Below the pieces are notes generated by a model. That model had not been told where the DNA came from. It worked only from the letters and a program-made list of their open reading frames with translations, and did not search any database. This document shows, piece by piece, positions 57,362 through 64,000 of a stretch of 64,000 nt of DNA (its first letter is position 1; each line of letters starts with the position of its first letter). A program made the position numbers and the translations under genes. The stretch is from PWPS01 sp964507105 (GTDB lineage: Bacteria; Patescibacteriota; Minisyncoccia; Minisyncoccales; PWPS01): contig CAZDOR010000003.1 of NCBI GenBank assembly GCA_964507105.1, positions 1 through 64,000 on the forward strand, in the 5' to 3' direction.

Positions 57362-57387
57362 GCTCCTCTTCCATGGGGAGTTTTTTG
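57362..57387 (+). terminator. Rho-independent terminator after tig
   Basis: CTCCTC (57363-57368) pairs with GGGGAG (57375-57380) with one wobble, followed by six T. Confidence 0.85.
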
Positions 57388-57413
57388 TAATTTATGCTTG
57401 ATTTTAGTATAAT
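57385..57413 (+). promoter_or_regulatory. Promoter of the response-regulator operon
   Basis: TTGTAA (57385-57390), 17-bp spacer, TATAAT (57408-57413). The leader is about 23 nt. The -35 overlaps the terminator's T run. Confidence 0.65.
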
Positions 57414-57442
57414 TCAATTAAATTAAGTTAACTTGAAAGAAC

Positions 57443-57811
57443 ATGCCCAAGATATTAATAGTGGAAGACGAAAAAACACTTGCCGAAATGTATAGTGATT
57501 ATTTTGAAAAAAAGGGATATGAGGTCGTTTGTGCCGGTAATGTTTCACTGTCGCTGGAAGCTGTTAAAGAAGAGTCTCCGGATATAATTTTACTTGATAT
57601 TTTACTTCCCGGCAGATCAGGAATTGAGTTTTTATCTGAACTTCGAGACTTAGAAGATCAAGAAGGGTCGGAAATTCCAATAATTGCTTTTTCAAATTAT
57701 GATGATTCCGAAACCAGGGAAAAGGCATTCAAGTTCGGGGTTAAGGACTACATAATAAAAACGAACAGTACCCCGAGTAAAATATTGGAAATAGTTGAAA
57801 ATTATATATAA
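57443..57811 (+). CDS. Stand-alone response regulator receiver domain
   Basis: A 122-aa CheY-like domain: acidic pocket E8-D9, phosphoacceptor Asp52 in L-L-D-I-L-L-P-G, the conserved Ser near 82 in A-F-S-N-Y, and Lys106 in Y-I-I-K. No output domain and no histidine kinase in the window. Single-domain regulators are frequent in CPR genomes. It precedes cell-wall genes, which may only be neighbours. Confidence 0.92.
   Translation: MPKILIVEDEKTLAEMYSDYFEKKGYEVVCAGNVSLSLEAVKEESPDIILLDILLPGRSGIEFLSELRDLEDQEGSEIPIIAFSNYDDSETREKAFKFGVKDYIIKTNSTPSKILEIVENYI
57786..57809 (+). promoter_or_regulatory. Possible internal promoter for the carboxypeptidase gene
   Basis: TTGGAA (about 57786-57791), about 13-16 bp, TATAAT within TATATATAAT (about 57802-57809), inside the end of the response regulator gene. 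It suits a start at GTG 57834. Confidence 0.35.
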
Positions 57812-57833
57812 TTCCAACATCAACAGTTTGATA

Positions 57834-58814
57834 GTGAGCAAGTTAAATAAAAAAATATTTTTGGTAGTTATTTTCTTAATAGCTTTTATTGGGTTTGCTT
57901 ATTTGAATTTAGAATCCGATCCCAAAGCGGACTCCACGGATACGAATTATGATGAGAGGAAGGAAGTAATCAATATAGATAAAGTTGAAAAAAAACGCCA
58001 ACTCGAAAGAGATATAAACGATCCTCCAAAAATGGATGCTTCTGCCGTATATTCTTTTTATTATGAGGAGGGGGAAAAAGAGATTTTGTTTAGTCTGAAT
58101 CGACATGAAAAATTACCGATTGCCAGCATTACCAAGCTGGTAACCGGATTAATCGTGTATGAAGATTATAGCCTGAATGAACCTGTAGGAGTTGCTGACT
58201 CGGATTATCTTGATCAGGATAATTTTAGTGACCTCAGAATTTTTAGAGACACCCCATACAGAGAGCTTCTTTACCAACTTCTTTTGGAATCAAACAACAG
58301 TAGTGCTTATGCCGCTGCAGTTACGCCCGAGGATATTGAGTTTGATGATTTTGTAAATATGATGAATGAAAGAGTGAATGAATTGGGAATGAGTCGAACA
58401 TTTTTTTACAATCCGAGTGGGTTGGATAATTTAAAAGGAGTTAATTATTCTACAGCAAGAGATTTGGGTGTTTTGACTGTTGAGTTGTTGGATTATCCGA
58501 AGTTTTGGGAAATTTTACAGAAAACGGAATATGAGATTCACTCAAATAAATCGGACCTTCATTACAAAGTAGAGACTACTAATAAATTTTTAGATGAATC
58601 GTATTTTTTTAAAAGTGAACTTCCAAAATGGCATGATGATATTTTGGGAGGAAAAACCGGATTCACTCACCAAGCAATGGGGTGTTTAGTGATGGTTTTG
58701 GAAGTTGAAGATGGGTATTTAGTAAATATTATATTAGGTGCTGAGGGAAGGATCGAGCGGTTCGAAGAAATGGAAAAACTGATTGATTGGGCTTATAGGT
58801 CTTATAACTTTTAA
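57834..58814 (+). CDS. D-alanyl-D-alanine carboxypeptidase (S11 family)
   Basis: An S11 penicillin-binding protein: N-terminal membrane anchor (I-F-L-V-V-I-F-L-I-A-F), catalytic S-I-T-K near 95-98, S-N-N near 157 and K-T-G-F near 273. It trims the terminal D-Ala of peptidoglycan stems. The GTG at 57834 gives a normal signal anchor; the frame also continues to TTG 57828 and TTG 57795, the last overlapping the response regulator by 17 bp. Ends without the usual C-terminal amphipathic tail. Confidence 0.87.
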   Translation: MSKLNKKIFLVVIFLIAFIGFAYLNLESDPKADSTDTNYDERKEVINIDKVEKKRQLERDINDPPKMDASAVYSFYYEEGEKEILFSLNRHEKLPIASITKLVTGLIVYEDYSLNEPVGVADSDYLDQDNFSDLRIFRDTPYRELLYQLLLESNNSSAYAAAVTPEDIEFDDFVNMMNERVNELGMSRTFFYNPSGLDNLKGVNYSTARDLGVLTVELLDYPKFWEILQKTEYEIHSNKSDLHYKVETTNKFLDESYFFKSELPKWHDDILGGKTGFTHQAMGCLVMVLEVEDGYLVNIILGAEGRIERFEEMEKLIDWAYRSYNF

Positions 58815-58825
58815 TTTTATATAAA

Positions 58826-59926
58826 ATGGACCCGGCTGTGGTAAATATTACAAAAGTTTTTGTTTTAGGAGTTATATCCTTTGTGGTTACATTATTTTTT
58901 ACTCCGGCTTTTACACATTTTATTTATAAGTATGAGCTCTGGAAAAACAAAGTTCGCCAAAAAGGTATAGATGGAAAGCAGTTAAAAGTATTTACGGAAC
59001 ATCATTCGGAAAAGGAAACCAGTGTTCCCAGAGTAGGGGGAATTTTGGTTTGGTCGATACCTCTTTTGCTTATATTTTTCTTTTATTTTTTAACGTTTTT
59101 TTCTGATAGTTTTTGGGTAGAAAAACTTGATTTTTTAAGTAGAGATCAAACGTGGCTCCCACTTTTTACTTTGGTTACGGCCTCGATAATTGGTTTAACG
59201 GATGACATTTTACAAATAGTAAAAAAACCGGAAAGCGGGCTTTTGAAATTTATTTTTAGACACCTGAAAAGGTATGTCGGAGGAGGACTTTCTTTGAAGT
59301 ATAGAATATTTTTGGTGACTTTGATCGGGTTGATAGGGGGTTGGTGGTTTTATTTTAGACTGGGAAGGGAAGGTATATTTGTTCCAATGTTCGGTCAGTT
59401 TTATTTAGGTATATTTTTTATTCCTTTTTTCATTATAGTTATGCTTGCCACTTATAGTGGAAGCGTAATTGACGGCTTGGACGGACTTTCGGGGGGAGCT
59501 TTCGCCGCTATTTTTACAGCTTTTACAATAATTGCAATCGAGTCGGGGATGATAAATTTGGCTGCCTTTTGTTTAGTTTTAGTCGGCAGCACACTTGCAT
59601 TTTTATGGCATAACATACCACCGGCTAAATTCTACATGGGAGAAACCGGAATATTGGGATTAACGACTACCTTGACTGTTATTGCTTTTTTAACAGATTC
59701 AGTTCTTGTTTTGCCGATCATCGGTATTTTATTGGTTATTGAGTCCGGGTCGGTAATTTTGCAACTGTTATCCAAAAAGATAAGAGGAAAAAAAATCTTT
59801 TTGGCTGCCCCTATCCATCATCATTTTGAAGGAAAAGGATGGCCCTCCTATAAAGTAACGATGCGGTTTTGGATTATCGGTGTTTTTGCGGCTATTATCG
59901 GGGTTGTGATTAGATTAATGGGCTAA
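58826..59926 (+). CDS. mraY: Phospho-MurNAc-pentapeptide transferase, divergent motifs
   Basis: Makes lipid I. A 366-aa polyprenyl-phosphate phosphosugar transferase with about ten helices. L-T-D-D-I (about 124-128), D-G-L-D-G-L (about 215-220) and the MraY-specific P-I-H-H-H-F-E (about 329-335) are present. Deviations: V-P-R-V-G-G replaces T-P-T-M-G-G, S-V-I-D replaces N-L-T-D, and F-Y-M-G-E-T-G replaces V-F-M-G-D-x-G. The setting in a murD-ftsW-murG operon supports MraY; a WecA-like function is less likely. Confidence 0.88.
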   Translation: MDPAVVNITKVFVLGVISFVVTLFFTPAFTHFIYKYELWKNKVRQKGIDGKQLKVFTEHHSEKETSVPRVGGILVWSIPLLLIFFFYFLTFFSDSFWVEKLDFLSRDQTWLPLFTLVTASIIGLTDDILQIVKKPESGLLKFIFRHLKRYVGGGLSLKYRIFLVTLIGLIGGWWFYFRLGREGIFVPMFGQFYLGIFFIPFFIIVMLATYSGSVIDGLDGLSGGAFAAIFTAFTIIAIESGMINLAAFCLVLVGSTLAFLWHNIPPAKFYMGETGILGLTTTLTVIAFLTDSVLVLPIIGILLVIESGSVILQLLSKKIRGKKIFLAAPIHHHFEGKGWPSYKVTMRFWIIGVFAAIIGVVIRLMG

Positions 59927-59951
59927 ACTTTAATTGTTTTATTTAGATAAA

Positions 59952-61202
59952 ATGAGTAAAATAATTAATCAATTAAAAAAAGGGTCGATACTGTTGCTCG
60001 GTTTTGGTGCAGAAGGACGAGACACACTTGATTTTCTTAAATCAAGATTTCCAAACAAAAAAATTGGGGTTGCGGACAAAAAGCAAAAGGATATAGACCG
60101 GGCTGGAGTGAGGGCTCATTTTGGTGATGATTATATTTCTTCGATTAAAGAGTATGATGTGATAATCAAGTCTCCCGGGGTTCCATTTAGTTTAATTAAA
60201 AATAAAATAAAAAATAAAATAATTACCAGTCAAACTGATATATTTTTATCAAAAAGATCTTTTGACACAATAGGGGTAACCGGGACAAAAGGAAAGTCCA
60301 CGACTTGTCTTTGCATATATAATATTTTAAAGAAACAGCTCGATAAAGACGTATATCTATTAGGGAACATAGGGGAGCCGGTTTTGGATTATATAAATAA
60401 AGAGGGACTTTTTATTTATGAATTATCCAGTTTTCAATTACAAACCACCACTGTAAGCCCTCGCGTAGCGATATTTCTAAATCTTTTCAAGGATCATCTT
60501 GATCAACACGCCAGTTTTAGAGAGTATATCAATTCAAAAGTAAATATTTTTAAATATCAATCGGAATCCGATATATTAATATATAATGAAGATGATCTCC
60601 GGGTGTCTGAATTGGTAAGTAAAACTGAATCAAAAAAAATACCATTTAGTTCCGAATTAAAAATATCGGGAACTCCGGTTTACTTGGAACCGATTTTGGA
60701 GGCAGCTAAGCTATTTAACGTAAAAAAAAGAATTGCTCAAGATTGTATTGATGATGTTGATTTTCTTCCTCACAGAATGGAAGATTGCGGTACCTACGAA
60801 GGAGTCAAATTTATAAACGATTCCGCAGCAACTATTCCCGAAGCCGTAGTCGAGGCCATTGATAGTTTAGATGGTCTTAAGACACTTATTGCGGGTGGAG
60901 TAGATAAAGGTGGCGATTACCGTAAGTTAGCAAAGAAGATTGCTAAAAGTAATGTTGAGACACTTATCTTATTTCCCGATACCGGAGAGAAAATTAAAAA
61001 AGATTTAAGGAAAATTACCGATGATTTACCGGAAATAATTGATTCCGAAAGTATGAATCATGCGGTGAGAGCAGCTTATAAAAAAACGGATAACGGAACC
61101 TGTCTTATGTCTCCCGCATCTTCAAGTTTTAATATGTTTTCCAGCTACAAGCACAGAGGAAATGAATTCAGAAAATATGTTAAAAAATATGGGAAAGAAT
61201 AG
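59952..61202 (+). CDS. murD: UDP-N-acetylmuramoylalanine--D-glutamate ligase
   Basis: A 416-aa Mur ligase: G-F-G-A-E-G near the N terminus, ATP loop V-T-G-T-K-G-K-S-T-T (about 106-115), E-L-S-S-F-Q-L (about 154-160), a C-terminal L-I-A-G-G-V-D-K-G and L-M-S-P-A-S-S-S-F-N. Adds D-Glu to UDP-MurNAc-L-Ala. ATG 59952 is chosen over an in-frame TTG at 59934. It overlaps the ftsW gene. Confidence 0.93.
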   Translation: MSKIINQLKKGSILLLGFGAEGRDTLDFLKSRFPNKKIGVADKKQKDIDRAGVRAHFGDDYISSIKEYDVIIKSPGVPFSLIKNKIKNKIITSQTDIFLSKRSFDTIGVTGTKGKSTTCLCIYNILKKQLDKDVYLLGNIGEPVLDYINKEGLFIYELSSFQLQTTTVSPRVAIFLNLFKDHLDQHASFREYINSKVNIFKYQSESDILIYNEDDLRVSELVSKTESKKIPFSSELKISGTPVYLEPILEAAKLFNVKKRIAQDCIDDVDFLPHRMEDCGTYEGVKFINDSAATIPEAVVEAIDSLDGLKTLIAGGVDKGGDYRKLAKKIAKSNVETLILFPDTGEKIKKDLRKITDDLPEIIDSESMNHAVRAAYKKTDNGTCLMSPASSSFNMFSSYKHRGNEFRKYVKKYGKE

Positions 61203-62304
61203 AGAAGCACCTGATTATATTTTATTGATTTGTACGGGGCTAATAATCCTTCTCGGATTCGCTATTTTCACAAGTGTTTCAATGGCGAAAATAGCCGCTA
61301 CTGAAGAAGCTCTTTCACGAAGTGATCTGTTTTTATTTATTATTCGTCAGTTCGTGTCCGGGCTTTTCCCCGGATTGTTGTTAGCTCTTTTTTTGTACAA
61401 AATACCCCTTGAGAAAATAAAAAAAATAGCTCCTTTTCTTCTTTTATTGAATATCATTTTAGTAGGTTTGGTTTTTGTTCCGGGCATGGGAGTTACTATA
61501 AGGGGAGCCAGAAGATGGTTGCAAATTGGACCGATCTCCTTTCAGCCAAGTGAATTTTTAAAGTTAACTTTTGTGCTTTATTTAGCAAGCTGGCTTTCAA
61601 GTAGAGACAAATTAGAGAAAGAAAATATTTTTTCTGAAACTTTCATAGCTTTCGGAGCTGTTTGCGGACTAATAAGTGGCTTCATCATATCACAGCCCGA
61701 TTTCAGCACACTGGCGGTTATAATTTTGACTGGGTTCGTGATGTATTCGAGTTACAAAGCTCCCATAAAGCAAATTATAACGATTGCAGCAGCGGGGCTT
61801 TTTTCCGTTTTTGGATTTATAGTTCTTTCTCCATACAGATTGAAGCGAGTGGTTGATCTTTTAATTTCGGGATCCGATTCGCAAGGGCTCTCATACCAAG
61901 CGCATCAGGCACTAATATCAATAGGGTCGGGTGGACTTTTTGGTTTGGGTTTCGGGATGAGCAATCAAAAGTATGGATTTATACCCTTTTCTATGAGTGA
62001 TTCGATATTTGCAATTTATGCGGAAGAAGCGGGATTTATCGGAAGTTTACTTTTGGTTTCTCTTTTTCTCGTTTTTTTCTGGAGAGGCATAAAATTAGCG
62101 AAAGAAAATAAAGATTCTTTTTTCAGTTTAGTTGCTACGGGAATAAGTTTTTGGATTTTCTTTCAGGCTTTTGTTCATATAGGGTCAATGGCGGGAATTT
62201 TACCAATTACCGGAATTCCGCTTCCCTTTATTAGTTATGGGCGCGCTCATCTGGTAACCGAACTTTCCGCTTTTGGCATTTTAATGAATATTTCAAAATC
62301 ATAA
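61189..62304 (+). CDS. ftsW: FtsW/RodA-type peptidoglycan polymerase
   Basis: SEDS glycosyltransferase with about ten helices: G-A-R-R-W-L-Q-I-G-P-I-S-F-Q-P-S-E (about 106-122), Q-P-D-F-S-T (about 167-172) and M-S-D-S-I-F-A-I-Y-A-E-E-A-G (about 266-279) with the catalytic Asp. The C-terminal S-Y-G-G-S-S motif is altered to S-Y-G-R-A-H. The start may be ATG 61162, 61177 or 61189; the last gives the shortest overlap (14 bp) with murD. Placement favours FtsW over RodA. Confidence 0.9.
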   Translation: MGKNREAPDYILLICTGLIILLGFAIFTSVSMAKIAATEEALSRSDLFLFIIRQFVSGLFPGLLLALFLYKIPLEKIKKIAPFLLLLNIILVGLVFVPGMGVTIRGARRWLQIGPISFQPSEFLKLTFVLYLASWLSSRDKLEKENIFSETFIAFGAVCGLISGFIISQPDFSTLAVIILTGFVMYSSYKAPIKQIITIAAAGLFSVFGFIVLSPYRLKRVVDLLISGSDSQGLSYQAHQALISIGSGGLFGLGFGMSNQKYGFIPFSMSDSIFAIYAEEAGFIGSLLLVSLFLVFFWRGIKLAKENKDSFFSLVATGISFWIFFQAFVHIGSMAGILPITGIPLPFISYGRAHLVTELSAFGILMNISKS

Positions 62305-62318
62305 TTTAAAATAAAAAT

Positions 62319-63452
62319 ATGAAAAAAAGAAAAATAGTATTTACCGGTGGTGGTACGGGCGGGCATGTTTTCCCGCTGGTTTCCGTCATTCGTAATCTTA
62401 AAAAATCTTTTCCCGATGAACATAAGTTAGAACTTTATTACATAGCTCCCAAGGACAATATTCCGGATTTTAATTTTACTCAAGAAGGACTTAAGACCAA
62501 GTATATTTTTGCCGGAAAATTAAGGCGGTATGTGGACCCGATCTCAATTCTACTCAATTTAATTGATTTAATAAAAACTCCCATTGGGATAATTCAATCG
62601 ATATTTCACCTCCTTGTTCTTAATCCCGATGTTATTTTTTCCAAAGGAGGATACGGGTCCGTGCCGGTTACTTTAGCTGCAAAAGTCATGCAGGTTCCCG
62701 TAATTCTTCATGAGTCGGATGCAGCTCCCGGATTAGCCAACAAAATTGTTTCTCGTTTTGCAACCGAAGTTTTCGTCTCTTTTCAGGATACTATCGGAGT
62801 AAATCCCGGCAAAAAATTTGTTGTTGGAAATCCGATTCGTGAAGGTGTGCTGGATGGAAATGCCGGTCGAGCTAATCAGCGATTTGGGTTAATAGGGGGG
62901 AGGCCTACGATATTGATAATGGGTGGCTCTCAAGGATCGGAAAGGATAAATGATACCGTTTTAGCAGTATTGAATGAATTTCTTGAAGATTTTGAAATTA
63001 TTCATCAATGTGGAAGAAACAATATCAAGAAAATAAAAAAAGAAACAAGTTTGTTTCTTTCCAATAATAATCAAAAGTATTATCACCCGTATTCGTTTTT
63101 TGATGAAGATCAAATGAAAGACGCTTATGCAGTCGCTGATTTAGTTGTTTCGCGAGCTGGAGCCGGTACGATCTTTGAAATTTTAGCTAATGAAAAGCCG
63201 AGCATTTTAATTCCGCTTCCCGAAGCTGCACAAAATCATCAAGCAGAAAATGCGTATCGAATAGCAAAACACAACGCAACCCTTGTAATGGAGGAAGAAA
63301 ATTTAACGCCTCACTTTTTTCTTGAAAATATAAAGTCATTGTTTGAACTTTCATATCGGCTTGAAGAAATGAAAAAAAATACTAAACGACTCAAAAAACC
63401 GGATGCTGGAAAGGTTTTATCAGCTTATCTAAAGGAGTTTTTACTTAGATGA
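62319..63452 (+). CDS. murG: MurG lipid II synthase
   Basis: A 377-aa GT-B glycosyltransferase adding GlcNAc to lipid I. G-G-G-T-G-G-H (10-16), S-K-G-G-Y-G-S-V-P (about 108-116), H-E-S-D-A-A-P-G (about 131-138), G-G-S-Q-G-S (about 208-213) and S-R-A-G-A-G-T-I-F-E (about 277-286) are intact. Last recognisable gene of the dcw-like run. Confidence 0.95.
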   Translation: MKKRKIVFTGGGTGGHVFPLVSVIRNLKKSFPDEHKLELYYIAPKDNIPDFNFTQEGLKTKYIFAGKLRRYVDPISILLNLIDLIKTPIGIIQSIFHLLVLNPDVIFSKGGYGSVPVTLAAKVMQVPVILHESDAAPGLANKIVSRFATEVFVSFQDTIGVNPGKKFVVGNPIREGVLDGNAGRANQRFGLIGGRPTILIMGGSQGSERINDTVLAVLNEFLEDFEIIHQCGRNNIKKIKKETSLFLSNNNQKYYHPYSFFDEDQMKDAYAVADLVVSRAGAGTIFEILANEKPSILIPLPEAAQNHQAENAYRIAKHNATLVMEEENLTPHFFLENIKSLFELSYRLEEMKKNTKRLKKPDAGKVLSAYLKEFLLR

Positions 63453-63539
63453 TTTGACAAATAATTATAAAAGTTGTTTAAAATAATAAAATTAATTTTT
63501 CATAAGTAGCATTGAAACAGGTAATGATTAGATTTAGGC

Positions 63540-63920
63540 ATGTTTAAAAAAATTATAATCACAATTATCGTAATAAGTTTCTTTTTTAGCCCAATAGTTT
63601 TTGTTAATGCCGATTCCGGGAGTAGGCGACCGATCAGTACCGCAACAGAAAACTTCTTTTTATTTTTTGAGAAGATGACCGATTCTTTTATGGATTTAAT
63701 CAATAATATAGTTGATGAAATTGAATACAGACAAAAAGTTATAGAAGATGAAGTTGAGCAACGAAGAAAAAATTTCATTAATAGAATGATAGAAAAAATA
63801 AGTGAGTTTGCGGCTTCTTTGGTTGATAGAATAAATCGGGCAATTAGTGAGCTTTTCAGGAGCATCTTTATTGGAACTGAAAAAGAGGGGAGTGTTGACT
63901 ATTGGAAGGTTAGGGTATAG
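63540..63920 (+). CDS. Hypothetical secreted protein, 126 aa
   Basis: Signal peptide (about 4-24, I-I-I-T-I-I-V-I-S-F-F-F) with a possible cleavage after V-N-A-D, then a long amphipathic helical stretch (V-D-E-I-E-Y-R-Q-K-V-I-E-D-E-V-E-Q-R-R). No recognised domain. Preceded by an 87-bp AT-rich gap with a TTGACA-like box at 63455. The coiled region could dimerise or bind the envelope. Confidence 0.6.
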   Translation: MFKKIIITIIVISFFFSPIVFVNADSGSRRPISTATENFFLFFEKMTDSFMDLINNIVDEIEYRQKVIEDEVEQRRKNFINRMIEKISEFAASLVDRINRAISELFRSIFIGTEKEGSVDYWKVRV

Positions 63921-63922
63921 TA
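63894..63922 (+). promoter_or_regulatory. Promoter reading out of the window
   Basis: TTGACT (about 63894-63899), 17-bp spacer, TAGTAT, with TATAAAT just after. Downstream, AAACTTCG and CGAAGTTT (about 63934-63966) can form an eight-bp hairpin without a T run. The gene served lies outside the window. Confidence 0.5.
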
Positions 63923-64000
63923 TTATAAATAAGAAACTTCGCATAATGTAACTTTATCGAAGTTTAGGTACAAAAATTAGCTTTCTCCACTAACCTATGA

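Noticed and set aside
1..64000. Alternative genetic code with UGA as glycine (as in Gracilibacteria)
   Set aside because: Many intact genes end in TGA at the expected family length, and no gene needs read-through.
1..64000. Insertion sequences, prophage or CRISPR array
   Set aside because: No transposase, phage structural gene, terminal inverted repeats or regularly spaced repeats were found; the integrase-like gene lacks its catalytic domain and flanking repeats.

Overview
The window is a dense, low-GC, mostly plus-strand bacterial segment. Genes are packed tail to head, often with 4-30 bp overlaps, and TGA is used as an ordinary stop (for example at 5796-5798), so this is not the UGA-glycine code. 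Short single-domain proteins, stand-alone REC, SurA_N and slipin genes, a tRNA without an encoded CCA tail, and several genes whose -10 box lies about 7 bp before the start codon fit a Patescibacteria/CPR genome. An ABY1-like lineage with fairly broad metabolism is my guess; it is an inference and no rRNA is present to confirm it. A superoxide reductase and an [FeFe] hydrogenase indicate an anaerobic, fermentative life.

Layout. 1-1327: 3' end of tRNA-Gln, a terminator, a U32 peptidase-like gene. 1586-7489: glycogen/alpha-glucan cassette (GT4 glycosyltransferase, GH57 amylase, GT3 glycogen synthase, debranching enzyme). 7486-8736 (minus): orphan OLD-family ATPase/TOPRIM nuclease. 8815-11421: an unknown gene, a decayed inositol-monophosphatase pseudogene, an acidic repeat protein and a GerMN protein. 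11520-14261: a minimal NuoF-like subunit plus [FeFe] hydrogenase. 14298-22966: unknown and WYL-like proteins, a matrixin-like protease, a helicase-nuclease, TspO, DNA polymerase IV, a flavodoxin, an alpha/beta hydrolase and a PAP2 phosphatase. 23077-28751: superoxide reductase, Ddl, DnaQ-like exonuclease, exonuclease VII, Idi. 28816-34641: membrane proteins, an HD hydrolase, a PcrA-like helicase. 34642-35003: gene-poor stretch with terminator, promoter, mini-ORF and second terminator. 35004-37779: two DUF362 proteins, DUF167, PIG-L deacetylase. 37818-46905: SurA_N protein, a Cas4/AddB-type nuclease, a cysteine-less family-4-type UDG, slipin, TruB, a second GerMN protein, MscS, a CPA2 antiporter, SpoIIM, PgeF. 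46921-48637: GalU and TsaC. 48615-52821 (minus): AmmeMemoRadiSam cluster with two extra genes, then Fmt. 52906-63452: RNA ligase, MurC, polyprenyl synthase, trigger factor, response regulator, D,D-carboxypeptidase, MraY, MurD, FtsW, MurG. The window ends with a small secreted protein and a promoter reading outward.

Together: Ddl, MurC, MraY, MurD, FtsW, MurG, the D,D-carboxypeptidase, PgeF, the polyprenyl synthase and Idi cover much of lipid II synthesis and its carrier lipid. GalU and the glycogen cassette handle storage polysaccharide. The hydrogenase can dispose of electrons and the superoxide reductase handles oxygen stress. I see no complete mobile element and no CRISPR array. The observations I rate highest are a leaderless promoter architecture, a family-4-type UDG lacking all four Fe-S cysteines, a reduced hydrogenase with a divergent NuoF partner, MraY/FtsW active-site substitutions, and an AmmeMemoRadiSam operon carrying an extra small protein and a catalytically headless integrase-like protein.
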